Below are positions 54,408 to 62,264 of a stretch of 64,000 nt of DNA, piece after piece. The position numbers were made by a program, and so were the translations under genes. Origin of the DNA: Halieaceae bacterium UBA5044 (GTDB lineage: Bacteria > Pseudomonadota > Gammaproteobacteria > Pseudomonadales > Halieaceae); contig DIBU01000001.1 of assembly GCA_002416125.1 (NCBI GenBank), positions 403,481 through 467,480 on the forward strand, written 5' to 3'. The notes beneath the pieces are model-generated. The model was given only the letters and a program-made list of their open reading frames with translations. It made no database searches and had not been told where the DNA came from. How positions within the stretch are numbered: position 1 is the stretch's first letter; the number at the start of each line of letters is the position of its first letter.

Positions 54408-55977
54408 GCTGTTGGCCAGAGCCGAATACCTGCCCGCCGCGCAACAGGCCAGAGCAGACCTGGTGCTGCTGCACGGCTGGGCCGGCAGCAGCGAGTGCTG
54501 GCGGCCGCTGCTGGCCGCGCTGCGACGCTGGGCCAACGTTACCCTGATTGACTGGCGGCCCGGCGCCGATCTGGCGGATGTTGTGGCGGAGGTGTTGACG
54601 GTGTCGCCGGCCAGCGCTGTGTATGTCGGCTGGTCCCTCGGCGGGCAGCTGGCCACTGCCGTGGCGTCGCGAGCGCCGCAGCGCGTCGCCGGGCTGGTCA
54701 CTGTGGCCAGTAACCCCCGCTTTCTCGCCGAGGGGAGCTGGCCCGGTGTGGCAGCGGCGCAGCTGGCCGGTTTCCAGGCAGGTCTGGCGGCGGATGCTGA
54801 CGGTACACTGCGCCGCTTTTCCGCCCTGCAGTCCCGCGGCTGCGCTGCTGAGCGCGCCCTGGCGCGGCAGCTGGTGGCGCATAGTCGGGGCTGGGACGCC
54901 GTCGCCCTCGCCGCCGGCCTGCAATGGCTGGCGGAACTGGACACGCGCAGCCTGCTTCCGGCGTTGGCCTGCCCGCAACAGCACCTGCTGGCGGAGGCCG
55001 ACGCACTGGTGCCGGGCGCTGCTCATGAAGCCCTGTGCGGGTGGCTGGCGGGCGTCGCCGAGGCCTCCGTGACGGTCATACCGGGTACCGGTCACGCGCT
55101 GCCCTGCGCCGCACCGGGGGCTCTGGCTGAGGCGCTGTACCGCTTTGCCGTGGACACAGCGGCGGTGTGTGAAGCGGCAGAGGCCGCTCCCGCGGCACCG
55201 GTGAGCAAGCAGGCGATTGCCCTCTCCTTCAGCCGCGCGGCGCCTCGCTATGACAGCGTGGCGGCGTTACAGCGCGACGTTGGTAAGCGTTTGCTCACCT
55301 CACTAGTCAATGAAAGCAAGAGCTCGATAACCCTGCTGGACCTCGGCTGTGGCACGGGGTATTTTCATCCGGCGTTGCTGGAGCGCTATCCCGGGGCCGC
55401 CTATGTCGGGCTGGATCTTGCGCAGGGCATGCTCTCCTGGGCGCGTGAACGGCACACAGAGCACGCCGCCTGGGTGGCCGGTGACGCCGAGGCGCTGCCC
55501 CTTGCCAGCGGTTCGGTGGACGTCATCTTCAGTAGCCTCGCCTTTCAGTGGTGCTACCGCCCCGATCTGCTGTTTGCCGAACTGGGCCGGGTGCTGGCGC
55601 CGGGTGGTCGCTGCTTCTTCAGCTCTCTGGGCCCGGCAACCCTGCAGGAGCTGCGCGATTCCTGGGCGGCAGCGGATGGCAGCCAGCACGTGAATGATTT
55701 CCTGCCGCCCGAAACCCTGCAGGCAGCGGCGGACATCACAGCGGGGGTACGACTCACCCTGCGCAGTGAGCGTATTGTGCTGCGCTACAACAAGGCGACC
55801 GAACTCCTGCACGAACTGAAAACGCTGGGCGCACACAACATGAACAGCAAGCGCCCCGCCGGACTGACCGGACGCCAGCGCCTTGCTGCCATGGTGCAGG
55901 CCTACGAGGCATGGCGCGAACCCGCCGGGTTGCCAGCCACCTACGACGTCATTTACGGGCATCTGGAGAAATTATGA
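54400..55977 (+). CDS. bioHC: Bifunctional BioH-BioC fusion: pimeloyl-ACP methyl ester esterase and malonyl-ACP O-methyltransferase
   Basis: 525 residues in two domains. Residues 1-255 are a BioH-like alpha/beta hydrolase: LLHGWAGSSECW, nucleophile serine in VGWSLGGQLA, Asp in EADALVP, His in GTGHALP. Residues 270-525 are BioC: VSKQAIALSFSRAAPRYDSVAALQRDVG, then SAM motif LLDLGCGTGYF. BioC methylates malonyl-ACP so that fatty acid synthesis can extend it; BioH then removes the methyl group. Such BioHC fusions are known in some marine Cellvibrionales. ATGA overlap with bioD. Confidence 0.93.
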   Translation: MPELLARAEYLPAAQQARADLVLLHGWAGSSECWRPLLAALRRWANVTLIDWRPGADLADVVAEVLTVSPASAVYVGWSLGGQLATAVASRAPQRVAGLVTVASNPRFLAEGSWPGVAAAQLAGFQAGLAADADGTLRRFSALQSRGCAAERALARQLVAHSRGWDAVALAAGLQWLAELDTRSLLPALACPQQHLLAEADALVPGAAHEALCGWLAGVAEASVTVIPGTGHALPCAAPGALAEALYRFAVDTAAVCEAAEAAPAAPVSKQAIALSFSRAAPRYDSVAALQRDVGKRLLTSLVNESKSSITLLDLGCGTGYFHPALLERYPGAAYVGLDLAQGMLSWARERHTEHAAWVAGDAEALPLASGSVDVIFSSLAFQWCYRPDLLFAELGRVLAPGGRCFFSSLGPATLQELRDSWAAADGSQHVNDFLPPETLQAAADITAGVRLTLRSERIVLRYNKATELLHELKTLGAHNMNSKRPAGLTGRQRLAAMVQAYEAWREPAGLPATYDVIYGHLEKL

Positions 55978-56645
55978 GCCGCAGGTATTTTGTCACCGGT
56001 ACCGATACCGAAGTGGGTAAGACCGCCGTCAGCTGCGCGTTGCTACACGCCGCGGGTGCGCTGGGGCTGCGCACGGCAGCGATCAAACCGGTGGCGGCCG
56101 GCTGTGATGCACAGGGTCGCAACGAGGACGCACTGGCTCTGCAGGCGGCGATGAACATGCCCTTGCCCTACGAGCAGATCAACCCGGTGGCCCTGCAACC
56201 GGCGATCGCCCCGCACATTGCCGCAGCGCAGGCGGGCAAGCGCCTGCAGGTGGAGCGGCTGGCCGGCCTGTGCCGCGGCGTGTTCGCCTGCGGCGCTGAC
56301 CTTGTGCTGGTCGAAGGGGCGGGCGGCTGGCGCGTACCGCTGGGTCCTCGGGAGACCCTGGCGGACCTCGCGATCGCGCTCGGCAGCGACGTTATTCTGG
56401 TGGTGGGTATGCGGCTGGGCTGTATCAATCACGCCCTGCTTACCGCCGAGGCCATCCGTGCCGATGGCCTGCAGCTGGCCGGCTGGGTGGCCAACCAGGT
56501 GGGTGAACGCATGGCCTGCCATGAAGAAAATGTGGACACTTTGCGTCAGCTTTTGCCTGCCCCGCTGCTGGGTGAACTGCCTCACGTGGCGCCTTTTACC
56601 CCAGAAAAGGTTGCACAACACCTTGATATAAAAGCACTTTTGTAG
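55974..56645 (+). CDS. bioD: Dethiobiotin synthetase
   Basis: 223 residues, ATP-dependent ring closure of DAPA. P-loop GTDTEVGKTAVSCAL at the N-terminus and VEGAGGWRVPLG in the middle. ATG 55974 overlaps the bioHC stop (ATGA); the open frame upstream is a shadow. No bioA is in the window, so the DAPA aminotransferase must be encoded elsewhere. Confidence 0.95.
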   Translation: MSRRYFVTGTDTEVGKTAVSCALLHAAGALGLRTAAIKPVAAGCDAQGRNEDALALQAAMNMPLPYEQINPVALQPAIAPHIAAAQAGKRLQVERLAGLCRGVFACGADLVLVEGAGGWRVPLGPRETLADLAIALGSDVILVVGMRLGCINHALLTAEAIRADGLQLAGWVANQVGERMACHEENVDTLRQLLPAPLLGELPHVAPFTPEKVAQHLDIKALL

Positions 56646-56732
56646 ATATTTCAGGGCGCAGCCAGGACACTCTTCCGCTCTGCCACTCCACTCGGCGCCT
56701 GTGCGGTACCCAGCAACTTTCGCAAAAGTTAT

Positions 56733-56760
56733 TTGACTTCGGTTGTAATTCGCGCAGAAT
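56733..56760 (+). promoter_or_regulatory. Putative promoter of the acyl-CoA dehydrogenase gene
   Basis: TTGACT (56733-56738), 16-base spacer, CAGAAT (56755-56760). Predicted start about 40 bases before the ATG at 56806. Confidence 0.5.
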
Positions 56761-56805
56761 GTGAGCGATGAAAACATAGGTTCAACTGCATTGCGAGGTA
56801 ACAGC

Positions 56806-58605
56806 ATGCCGCAGTACAAAGCACCGCTCCGTGATATCCGGTTTGTGATGAATGAGTTACTGGAGTCCGAGGCCCTTTATCAGCGCCTGCCGGGCTATGA
56901 AGAGGCGACCCAGGAACTGATGGACGCCATCGTTGAAGAGGGCGCCAAGTTTGCCGAGAACGTCCTGTCGCCGCTCAACGAGCCGGGCGATGACGAGGGT
57001 TGCACCTGGAAGGATGGTGTTGTCACCACGCCCAAGGGTTTTCCAGAGGCCTACCAGCAGTTCGTGGCCAACGGCTGGCCAGCACTCGCTGCCGATACCG
57101 CCTACGGTGGGCAGGGCATGCCCGACCTGCTGGGTATCATCGCCAACGAACTGGCAGGTACCGCCAACTGGTCCTGGCTGATGTACCCCGGGCTTAGCCA
57201 TGGCGCAATCAAGACCATCGAAGCGCACGGCAATGAAGCGCAGAAGCAGAAATACCTGACGCGCCTGGTGGAAGGTGGCTGGACCGGTACCATGTGCCTG
57301 ACCGAGGCCCACTGCGGCAGCGATCTGGGCCTGCTGCGCACCAAGGCGGAACCGCGCGCCGACGGCAGTTATGCCATCTCCGGCACCAAGATATTTATCA
57401 GCGCCGGCGAACACGACATGGCCGAGAATATCGTCCATATCGTGCTGGCGCGCCTGCCGGATGCACCCGAAGGCACCAAGGGCATCTCGCTGTTCATTGT
57501 GCCCAAGTTCAATGTGAACGATGACGGCAGCCTGGGTGAGCGCAACGGCGTGCACTGTGCTTCCATCGAGAAGAAAATGGGGATCAAGGCTTCGGCGACC
57601 TGTGTGCTCAATTTCGACGGCGCCACCGGCTACCTGATCGGGCCACCCAACCGCGGCCTGAACGCCATGTTTACCTTCATGAATACCGCGCGTATCGGTA
57701 CTGCCATCCAGGGGCTTGCCCACGGTGAGCTGTCCTACCAGGGCGCCCTGGCCTATGCCCGCGATCGCCTGGCGATGCGCAGCCTCACGGGCCCCAAGAA
57801 CCCGAACGGGCCGGCGGACCCGATTATCGTGCACCCCGATGTGCGCCGCATGCTGCTGACACAGAAAGCATTTGTAGAGGGCAGCCGCGCGCTGCTGTAC
57901 TTCCTGTCACAGCAGGGGGATATCGTGCATCGCGGCACCGAGGAGGAAGCGAAAGCCGCGGATGACCTGCTGGCGCTGCTCACTCCCATTGCCAAGGCCT
58001 TCGTGACCGAAACCGGCTTCGAAGCGGCCAACCTGGGCGTACAGGTCTACGGTGGTCACGGGTTCATCAAGGAATGGGGCATGGAGCAGATCGTGCGCGA
58101 CGCACGCATCGCCATGCTCTACGAGGGCACGACCGGCATCCAGGCACTGGACCTGATTGGTCGCAAGGTGCTGGGCTCCGGCGGCAAGTTGCTGATGGGC
58201 TTCACCGAAATGATGGGTGCCTTCTGCGACGCCAATACTGACGAGGCCGATGCGCCGTTCATCAACACGCTCAAGTGCTACAAGGACGACTGGCTGGAAC
58301 TCTCGCTGAAAATTGGCGAGAAGGCGATGCAGAACCCCGACGAAGCGGGCGCAGCTGCCGTCGATTACCTGATGTACAGCGGCTACGTCACACTCGCCTA
58401 TTTCTGGGCGCGCATGGCGGTGCTGGCACGTCACAAGATCGCGGCGGCCGAGGGCGATACCGCCTTCTACGAAGCCAAGGTGCTGACCGCGCGGTTCTAT
58501 TTCGACCGCCTGCTGCCGCGCACCCTGGCCCACAAGCAGGCGCTGCTTTCCGGTGCGGAAAACCTGATGGATATGCCGGAAGCCCTGTTCGACGTCGCAG
58601 GCTGA
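56806..58605 (+). CDS. Acyl-CoA dehydrogenase (long form, DmdC/FadE-like)
   Basis: A 599-residue flavoenzyme with the extra N-terminal (MPQYKAPLRDIRFVMNELLE) and C-terminal domains of the subgroup that includes DmdC. FAD/substrate region MCLTEAHCGSDLG and the catalytic glutamate in MLYEGTTGIQALDLIGRKV. Oxidises an acyl-CoA to the enoyl-CoA. ATG 56806 fits the family start; GTG 56761 would overlap the end of the promoter. Substrate chain length and any role in DMSP breakdown cannot be told. Confidence 0.88.
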   Translation: MPQYKAPLRDIRFVMNELLESEALYQRLPGYEEATQELMDAIVEEGAKFAENVLSPLNEPGDDEGCTWKDGVVTTPKGFPEAYQQFVANGWPALAADTAYGGQGMPDLLGIIANELAGTANWSWLMYPGLSHGAIKTIEAHGNEAQKQKYLTRLVEGGWTGTMCLTEAHCGSDLGLLRTKAEPRADGSYAISGTKIFISAGEHDMAENIVHIVLARLPDAPEGTKGISLFIVPKFNVNDDGSLGERNGVHCASIEKKMGIKASATCVLNFDGATGYLIGPPNRGLNAMFTFMNTARIGTAIQGLAHGELSYQGALAYARDRLAMRSLTGPKNPNGPADPIIVHPDVRRMLLTQKAFVEGSRALLYFLSQQGDIVHRGTEEEAKAADDLLALLTPIAKAFVTETGFEAANLGVQVYGGHGFIKEWGMEQIVRDARIAMLYEGTTGIQALDLIGRKVLGSGGKLLMGFTEMMGAFCDANTDEADAPFINTLKCYKDDWLELSLKIGEKAMQNPDEAGAAAVDYLMYSGYVTLAYFWARMAVLARHKIAAAEGDTAFYEAKVLTARFYFDRLLPRTLAHKQALLSGAENLMDMPEALFDVAG

Positions 58606-58721
58606 TCGACCTCGGCGGCCCGCTGCCCGCCGCTTGCTCGAAGCTGGGCGAGACTACGGCAGGCAGGTGACTTTTCGGTGGCCAGCGGGGAAAATAAGGC
58701 TGCAGTTCCCGGGAGGATGTG

Positions 58722-58928
58722 ATGTCGGATCAAAACGAACAAGCAGATGGCCAGCCCCGCCTGTACCCAGAAGACCAGGCCAAGGTGGATGCGTTTATCA
58801 CCAGCGGCGTCAACTCAGTCGAGCGTAAACCGTTCAAACCTCTGCGGTTGCTGGTGTTGCTCATGGTGGTGGTGATCGGCTTCAGCCTCATGAGCCAGCT
58901 TATCGCCAAGTGGGCGGGGATCTACTGA
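58722..58928 (+). CDS. DUF3094 family small membrane protein
   Basis: 68 residues: polar N-terminus (LYPEDQAKVDAFITSGVNSVERKPFKP) followed by one membrane helix (LLVLLMVVVIGFSLMSQLI). Matches the small DUF3094 proteins of pseudomonads and relatives. ATG 58722 has GGGAGG 5 bases upstream; GTG 58719 is too close. Function unknown. Confidence 0.75.
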   Translation: MSDQNEQADGQPRLYPEDQAKVDAFITSGVNSVERKPFKPLRLLVLLMVVVIGFSLMSQLIAKWAGIY

Positions 58929-58953
58929 CGTTCCAACGGGGCCCCAACCCATT

Positions 58954-58986
58954 CCAGAGGCTCTTGGTTCCCGCTCGAGCCTCTGG
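58954..58986 (+). terminator. Hairpin downstream of DUF3094 gene, overlapping the tRNA promoter
   Basis: CCAGAGGCTC (58954-58963), 13-base loop, GAGCCTCTGG (58977-58986): a perfect 10-bp stem 25 bases after the stop. The -35 of the tRNA promoter is the loop and the right arm fills the spacer. No T run. Confidence 0.55.
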
Positions 58987-58992
58987 TATATT
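58964..58992 (+). promoter_or_regulatory. Putative promoter of the tRNA-Pro gene
   Basis: TTGGTT (58964-58969), 17-base spacer, TATATT (58987-58992), predicted start about 11 bases before the mature tRNA 5' end. Confidence 0.65.
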
Positions 58993-59009
58993 TGCGCTCC
59001 TCAAAAAAT

Positions 59010-59086
59010 CGGTGTGTAGCGCAGCCTGGTAGCGCACTTCCTTCGGGAGGAAGGGGTCGGAGGTTCGAATCCTCTCACACCGACCA
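59010..59086 (+). tRNA. tRNA-Pro (anticodon CGG)
   Basis: 77 bases. Acceptor stem CGGTGTG/CACACCG (7 bp), anticodon stem CTTCC/GGAAG with loop TTCGGGA, so the anticodon is CGG (reads CCG, proline). T arm GGAGG-TTCGAAT-CCTCT, encoded CCA end. It is followed by a terminator and then by an integrase gene in the same direction, so its 3' half is the probable attachment site. Confidence 0.96.
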
Positions 59087-59120
59087 TATACCCCTCTCAT
59101 CATGTCCCATGATGACCCTA

Positions 59121-59145
59121 AAGCCCTGAATTTCAGGGCTTTTTT
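59121..59145 (+). terminator. Rho-independent terminator after tRNA-Pro
   Basis: AAGCCCTGA (59121-59129), loop ATT, TCAGGGCTT (59133-59141), T run continuing to 59145. Confidence 0.88.
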
Positions 59146-59211
59146 GTTTATACTCTGCACATATTTGCCCCAAGGTGTCCCATCGTATACCGACAATCTG
59201 GCGGTACAGGC

Positions 59212-59247
59212 GACGGTATCTCTGGCGGGTGAAATCCTGATACCGTC
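59212..59247. repeat. Inverted repeat upstream of the integrase gene
   Basis: GACGGTATC (59212-59220) and GATACCGTC (59239-59247): perfect 9-bp arms, 18-base spacer, 30 bases before the int start. Possible operator or integrase/excisionase arm site. Confidence 0.7.
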
Positions 59248-59276
59248 ATTTTCGGCATGCCGCCAGGGAGGTAGAT

Positions 59277-60491
59277 ATGACCAATCTGACCGCCACACAG
59301 GTAAAACAGGCCAAACCCAAGGCGAAGGCTTACAAGCTCCCTGACGGGGGAGGCATGTACCTACTGGTGACTCCACCCGGAGCCCGATACTGGAGGTACG
59401 ACTACCGCTTTGCAGGCAAGCGCAAGACGCTGGCTCTAGGGGTCTACCCGGAGGTGACGCTGAAGGTAGCCCGGCAGGCCCATCAAGAGGCTAGAGGCAA
59501 ACTGAACAAGGGTATCGACCCTGGTGAGGTCCGTAAGGTAGAAAAGCTGACTCGCCACCTTGCGAGTGCTGAAAGCTTCGAAGCGGTAGCTCGCGAGTGG
59601 TTTGGCCAGATCATGCCCGATAAGTCCAAGAGTTACCGTGAGCGTACTGGCCGTATTCTTGAGAAGGACCTTTACCCCGTTATCGGCAATCGGCCTATCG
59701 CCTCGATAACCGCTCCTGAACTACTGGCCGCCCTGCGTCGAATTGAGTCGCGAGGAGCCAATGACATAGCCCACAGGGCCAAGCAGACCGCTGGACAGGT
59801 ATTCCGGTACGCGGTTGCAAGTGGTAGGGCAGAACGTGACCCCGGTGCAGATTTGAAGGGTGTGCTGAAGCCCCGGCGCAAGAAGCATCATGCTGCGATA
59901 ATCGAGCCGACTGAAGTCGGTAAACTATTGGTTGCCATTGATAGTTTTGAGGGAACGCCAGTAGTTAAAACCGCTCTGAAATTGTCGCCGATGTTATTTC
60001 AACGCCCCGGTGAAATCCGGGCCATGGAGTGGGAGGAGATCAACTGGGAAGATAAGCAGTGGGAAATCCCCGCGCACAAGATGAAGATGGGTCAACCTCA
60101 CATTGTACCGCTCTCCAAACAGGCTTTGGCGCTATTAGAGGAGCTGCAGCGATTGACTGGGAGAGGCAGGTTTGTATTCCCCTCCGCTAGAGGCGCCAGC
60201 AGATGCCTTTCTGAAAATGCAGTTCGTGTCGCATTGAGGACGCTCGGTTACACCAATGAAGAAATGACCCCACATGGTTTCCGGGCCATGGCCAGGACTA
60301 TCTTGGACGAGGTGCTCAACTATCGGGTAGATTGGATTGAGCACCAGTTGGCGCACCAGGTTAGAGATGCAAATGGTCGGGCGTACAATCGAACGTCCCA
60401 CCTGCCTGGTAGAGCAGAAATGATGCAAGGCTGGGCTGACTACTTAGATGCTCTCAAGACGGACGGGCAAGTTGGCAAGGCAGGTGACTGA
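59277..60491 (+). CDS. int: Tyrosine site-specific integrase (P4-type)
   Basis: 404 residues: N-terminal arm-binding domain (DUF4102-like: LPDGGGMYLLVTPPGARYWRYDYRFAGKRKTLALGVYP), core-binding domain (about 95-190), and catalytic domain with the Arg in FQRPGEIRAMEW, Lys in KMKMGQPHIVPLS, HGFRAMART, HQLAHQ and the Tyr in RAYNRTSHLPGR. ATG has GGGAGGT upstream. It lies 190 bases after tRNA-Pro in the same orientation, as expected for an element inserted at the tRNA 3' end. GC is lower than the chromosome to its left. Confidence 0.95.
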   Translation: MTNLTATQVKQAKPKAKAYKLPDGGGMYLLVTPPGARYWRYDYRFAGKRKTLALGVYPEVTLKVARQAHQEARGKLNKGIDPGEVRKVEKLTRHLASAESFEAVAREWFGQIMPDKSKSYRERTGRILEKDLYPVIGNRPIASITAPELLAALRRIESRGANDIAHRAKQTAGQVFRYAVASGRAERDPGADLKGVLKPRRKKHHAAIIEPTEVGKLLVAIDSFEGTPVVKTALKLSPMLFQRPGEIRAMEWEEINWEDKQWEIPAHKMKMGQPHIVPLSKQALALLEELQRLTGRGRFVFPSARGASRCLSENAVRVALRTLGYTNEEMTPHGFRAMARTILDEVLNYRVDWIEHQLAHQVRDANGRAYNRTSHLPGRAEMMQGWADYLDALKTDGQVGKAGD

Positions 60492-61460
60492 ATGGATGAT
60501 GAGACGAGAAAGTTACTAGAAGAAAGAATTAAGTGTTTCTTTGAATTCTTCAGCGAAACATCGGAATTGCTGTATGTAGATCAATATGAAGCAACATTCT
60601 GGTTTATTCAGTACGTTATGCCGTCAGAGGAAGTAATGGATAGATTGCAGAATGTTCGCGTGGATTATCCCCTTGGTTTGTCACGCGAGGAGACTGTACC
60701 TCCAAAAGATGTGAGGGCTTCTATTTCGAAATTGCAGGAGAGTAATGTCTATACAGAAATTTCGAATAGCTCAGTTCGAAAAGGAGTTAGGCAATACCTA
60801 GGACTCCACGGCTACGATGAACAAAATTCAGATTACGAGTTATTCGAGTTAAGGATCTATGGCTTAGTAGCACTGGTACTTAGCGACTATTTGTCTTATA
60901 GCCTGTTGAGCCATCGGTCATTAACTCTACCTGATTCGGATATGAAGTCGGCGATTGAGGCAGCTAAGTATCTCCAAGATTTCCTCGCTCGCGGAGGCCA
61001 GATGGCTACGCATGAGGATGCAGATCGACTAAGTATCCTGCTTGCTAAGCTTGTGCGAGAAAATTCAGAACGAAAACGAAGTGATGGTACGTTGGGCTAC
61101 ATTAGATACAACTTACCGGGTAACAGGAATCAACCTGACCATGCCTTGAGGTTGGTCGTAATGCGAATGGTGATTTTTTTTAAAATTGTAAACCGAAAAA
61201 CACCAGCCTCGCTTATTCATGCTGTGGCCGCATTAGCTACCGGGAAAATTAAGAAAACAACAGTTGATAGCTACATCTCCGCTGCGACCGATTACATGGC
61301 CGACAAGGGGCATCTTAAAGCGGTACTGTACCCGGAGCTGAATGCTGGTGGTAGTGATTGGCAGCGTAAAGAAGAACTAGGAATTGAACGTTATCGCGCC
61401 TGGGAGGGCGCAATCTTGGAAAACCATCGTGATCGACTAAAGCGCAACAAGGTACGCTAG
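60492..61460 (+). CDS. Unrecognised element protein abutting the integrase
   Basis: 322 residues, not recognised. It starts at the base after the integrase stop (TGA then ATG), so it is likely co-translated. Low GC with many AT-rich codons, unlike the chromosomal genes. No signal peptide; apparently soluble, mostly helical, acidic N-terminus (DDETRKLLEERIKCFFEFFSE) and basic C-terminus (HRDRLKRNKVR). A moderately hydrophobic stretch lies near 126-142. A KTTVDSYISAATDYMADKG segment near 255-275 could be a helix pair. Function unknown; possible roles include integration accessory or cargo. Confidence 0.7.
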   Translation: MDDETRKLLEERIKCFFEFFSETSELLYVDQYEATFWFIQYVMPSEEVMDRLQNVRVDYPLGLSREETVPPKDVRASISKLQESNVYTEISNSSVRKGVRQYLGLHGYDEQNSDYELFELRIYGLVALVLSDYLSYSLLSHRSLTLPDSDMKSAIEAAKYLQDFLARGGQMATHEDADRLSILLAKLVRENSERKRSDGTLGYIRYNLPGNRNQPDHALRLVVMRMVIFFKIVNRKTPASLIHAVAALATGKIKKTTVDSYISAATDYMADKGHLKAVLYPELNAGGSDWQRKEELGIERYRAWEGAILENHRDRLKRNKVR

Positions 61461-61483
61461 CAATTTTCGATTCAAATTTTTCT

Positions 61484-61513
61484 GCCCAAACACCGAGTTG
61501 GCAGTGTTTGGGC
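61484..61513. repeat. Hairpin after the 322-residue gene
   Basis: GCCCAAACAC (61484-61493), 10-base loop, GTGTTTGGGC (61504-61513): a perfect 10-bp stem 24 bases after the stop. No T run, so termination is uncertain. The gap 61461-61725 holds no gene. Confidence 0.6.
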
Positions 61514-61648
61514 GGGGAAAAATCTCAGACTCTCCTTTCGCTTCATTTGGCTGGGTAGATTCCAGACCGTCTCCTTTCTAAGGCCCCGACCATGGGGATA
61601 CAGTTTCCATCAACAGGGATCAACGAGGCCGATCACCTCACCCCGTTA

Positions 61649-61666
61649 ACCTATCTGCAGGTAGGT
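61649..61666. promoter_or_regulatory. Near-palindrome upstream of the alpA-like gene
   Basis: ACCTATCTGCAGGTAGGT, centred on CTGCAG, symmetric in 16 of 18 positions, 60 bases before the alpA-like start. Candidate operator for an element regulator. Confidence 0.4.
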
Positions 61667-61725
61667 ATTAGTTAGCGGTGTGCTAATGGCACTGTAAAAA
61701 CTTTACTTTTTAGAAGGAGACAAAA

Positions 61726-61950
61726 ATGTCCCGAGTAACTAGTGCTGCATCAAGTGGCAAAAAATATCCTGACCTCTTATCAATGAAGGAGGTGCAGGCG
61801 ATGTTGGGTGGTAAAAGTCGCTCAACGATTTATCGTTGGATATCATCTGGGTGGCTTCCCCGTCCGATAAAGATTGGAGCAAACAGCATTGCATGGCCAG
61901 AAGAGGTGTTCCTGGAATGGCGTAACTCTCTGTGCAAGGGGGGTGTGTAA
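61726..61950 (+). CDS. AlpA-family transcriptional regulator / excisionase-like
   Basis: 74 residues with a winged-helix MerR-like AlpA fold: LLSMKEVQAMLGGKSRSTIYRWISSGWLPRPIKIGANSIAWPEEVFLEWRNS. Such proteins activate or direct excision of P4-like and satellite elements. Strong ribosome-binding site AGAAGGAGA 6 bases before the ATG. One base separates its stop from the next gene's ATG. Confidence 0.88.
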   Translation: MSRVTSAASSGKKYPDLLSMKEVQAMLGGKSRSTIYRWISSGWLPRPIKIGANSIAWPEEVFLEWRNSLCKGGV

Positions 61951-61951
61951 C

Positions 61952-62212
61952 ATGAGAAACAATGATCACCGTAGTTTACAAAATGTCGAGACGATTCGCT
62001 TATTTCAATATGTAGTGATGGATTTGGAGACGATAGACGGGTTCATGGAGAGAACCGGTTTTACTCGCTCAAAAAGTGACTGGATATTCGACAACTGCTA
62101 TGGAGCTGTACAGCGTTACGTAAGTGAGCTTCAGCAGCGTATATCAGACCTCGAACGTGCTAACGAGGCATTAGAAATTAATGCCGCGTCGGAAATAAGT
62201 GACAACAACTAA
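61952..62212 (+). CDS. Small coiled-coil protein of the element
   Basis: 86 residues, not recognised. ATG 61952 follows the alpA-like stop by 1 base and has an AAGGGGGG run upstream. The N-terminal half (TIDGFMERTGFTRSKSDWIF) could be a helix-turn-helix, followed by a likely coiled coil (about 52-76: RYVSELQQRISDLERANEALEI). Position after alpA suggests a regulatory role; this is inference. Confidence 0.6.
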   Translation: MRNNDHRSLQNVETIRLFQYVVMDLETIDGFMERTGFTRSKSDWIFDNCYGAVQRYVSELQQRISDLERANEALEINAASEISDNN

Positions 62213-62225
62213 ATAGAAGGTAAGA

Positions 62226-62260
62226 GAAGTTTCGGTCCGGTTTATCCGGGCCGCAACTTC
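62226..62260 (+). promoter_or_regulatory. Hairpin directly before the ATPase start codon
   Basis: Arms 62226-62240 and 62246-62260 pair over 15 bp with one mismatch and one G-U, loop TTTAT. The stem ends 4 bases before ATG 62265, and no Shine-Dalgarno sequence lies outside it. Likely a translational control element, or a terminator-like structure without T run. Confidence 0.65.
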
Positions 62261-62264
62261 GAAA

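Noticed and set aside
53223..54944. 573-codon minus-strand open frame
   Set aside because: Shadow of bioF and bioHC; no domain seen.
59102..59344. 80-codon frame between tRNA-Pro and int
   Set aside because: It contains the tRNA terminator and the pre-int inverted repeat and overlaps the int start; no ribosome-binding site.
58680..59376. 158-codon minus-strand frame through the tRNA gene
   Set aside because: Runs antisense through tRNA-Pro and the integrase start; cannot be a real gene on this evidence.
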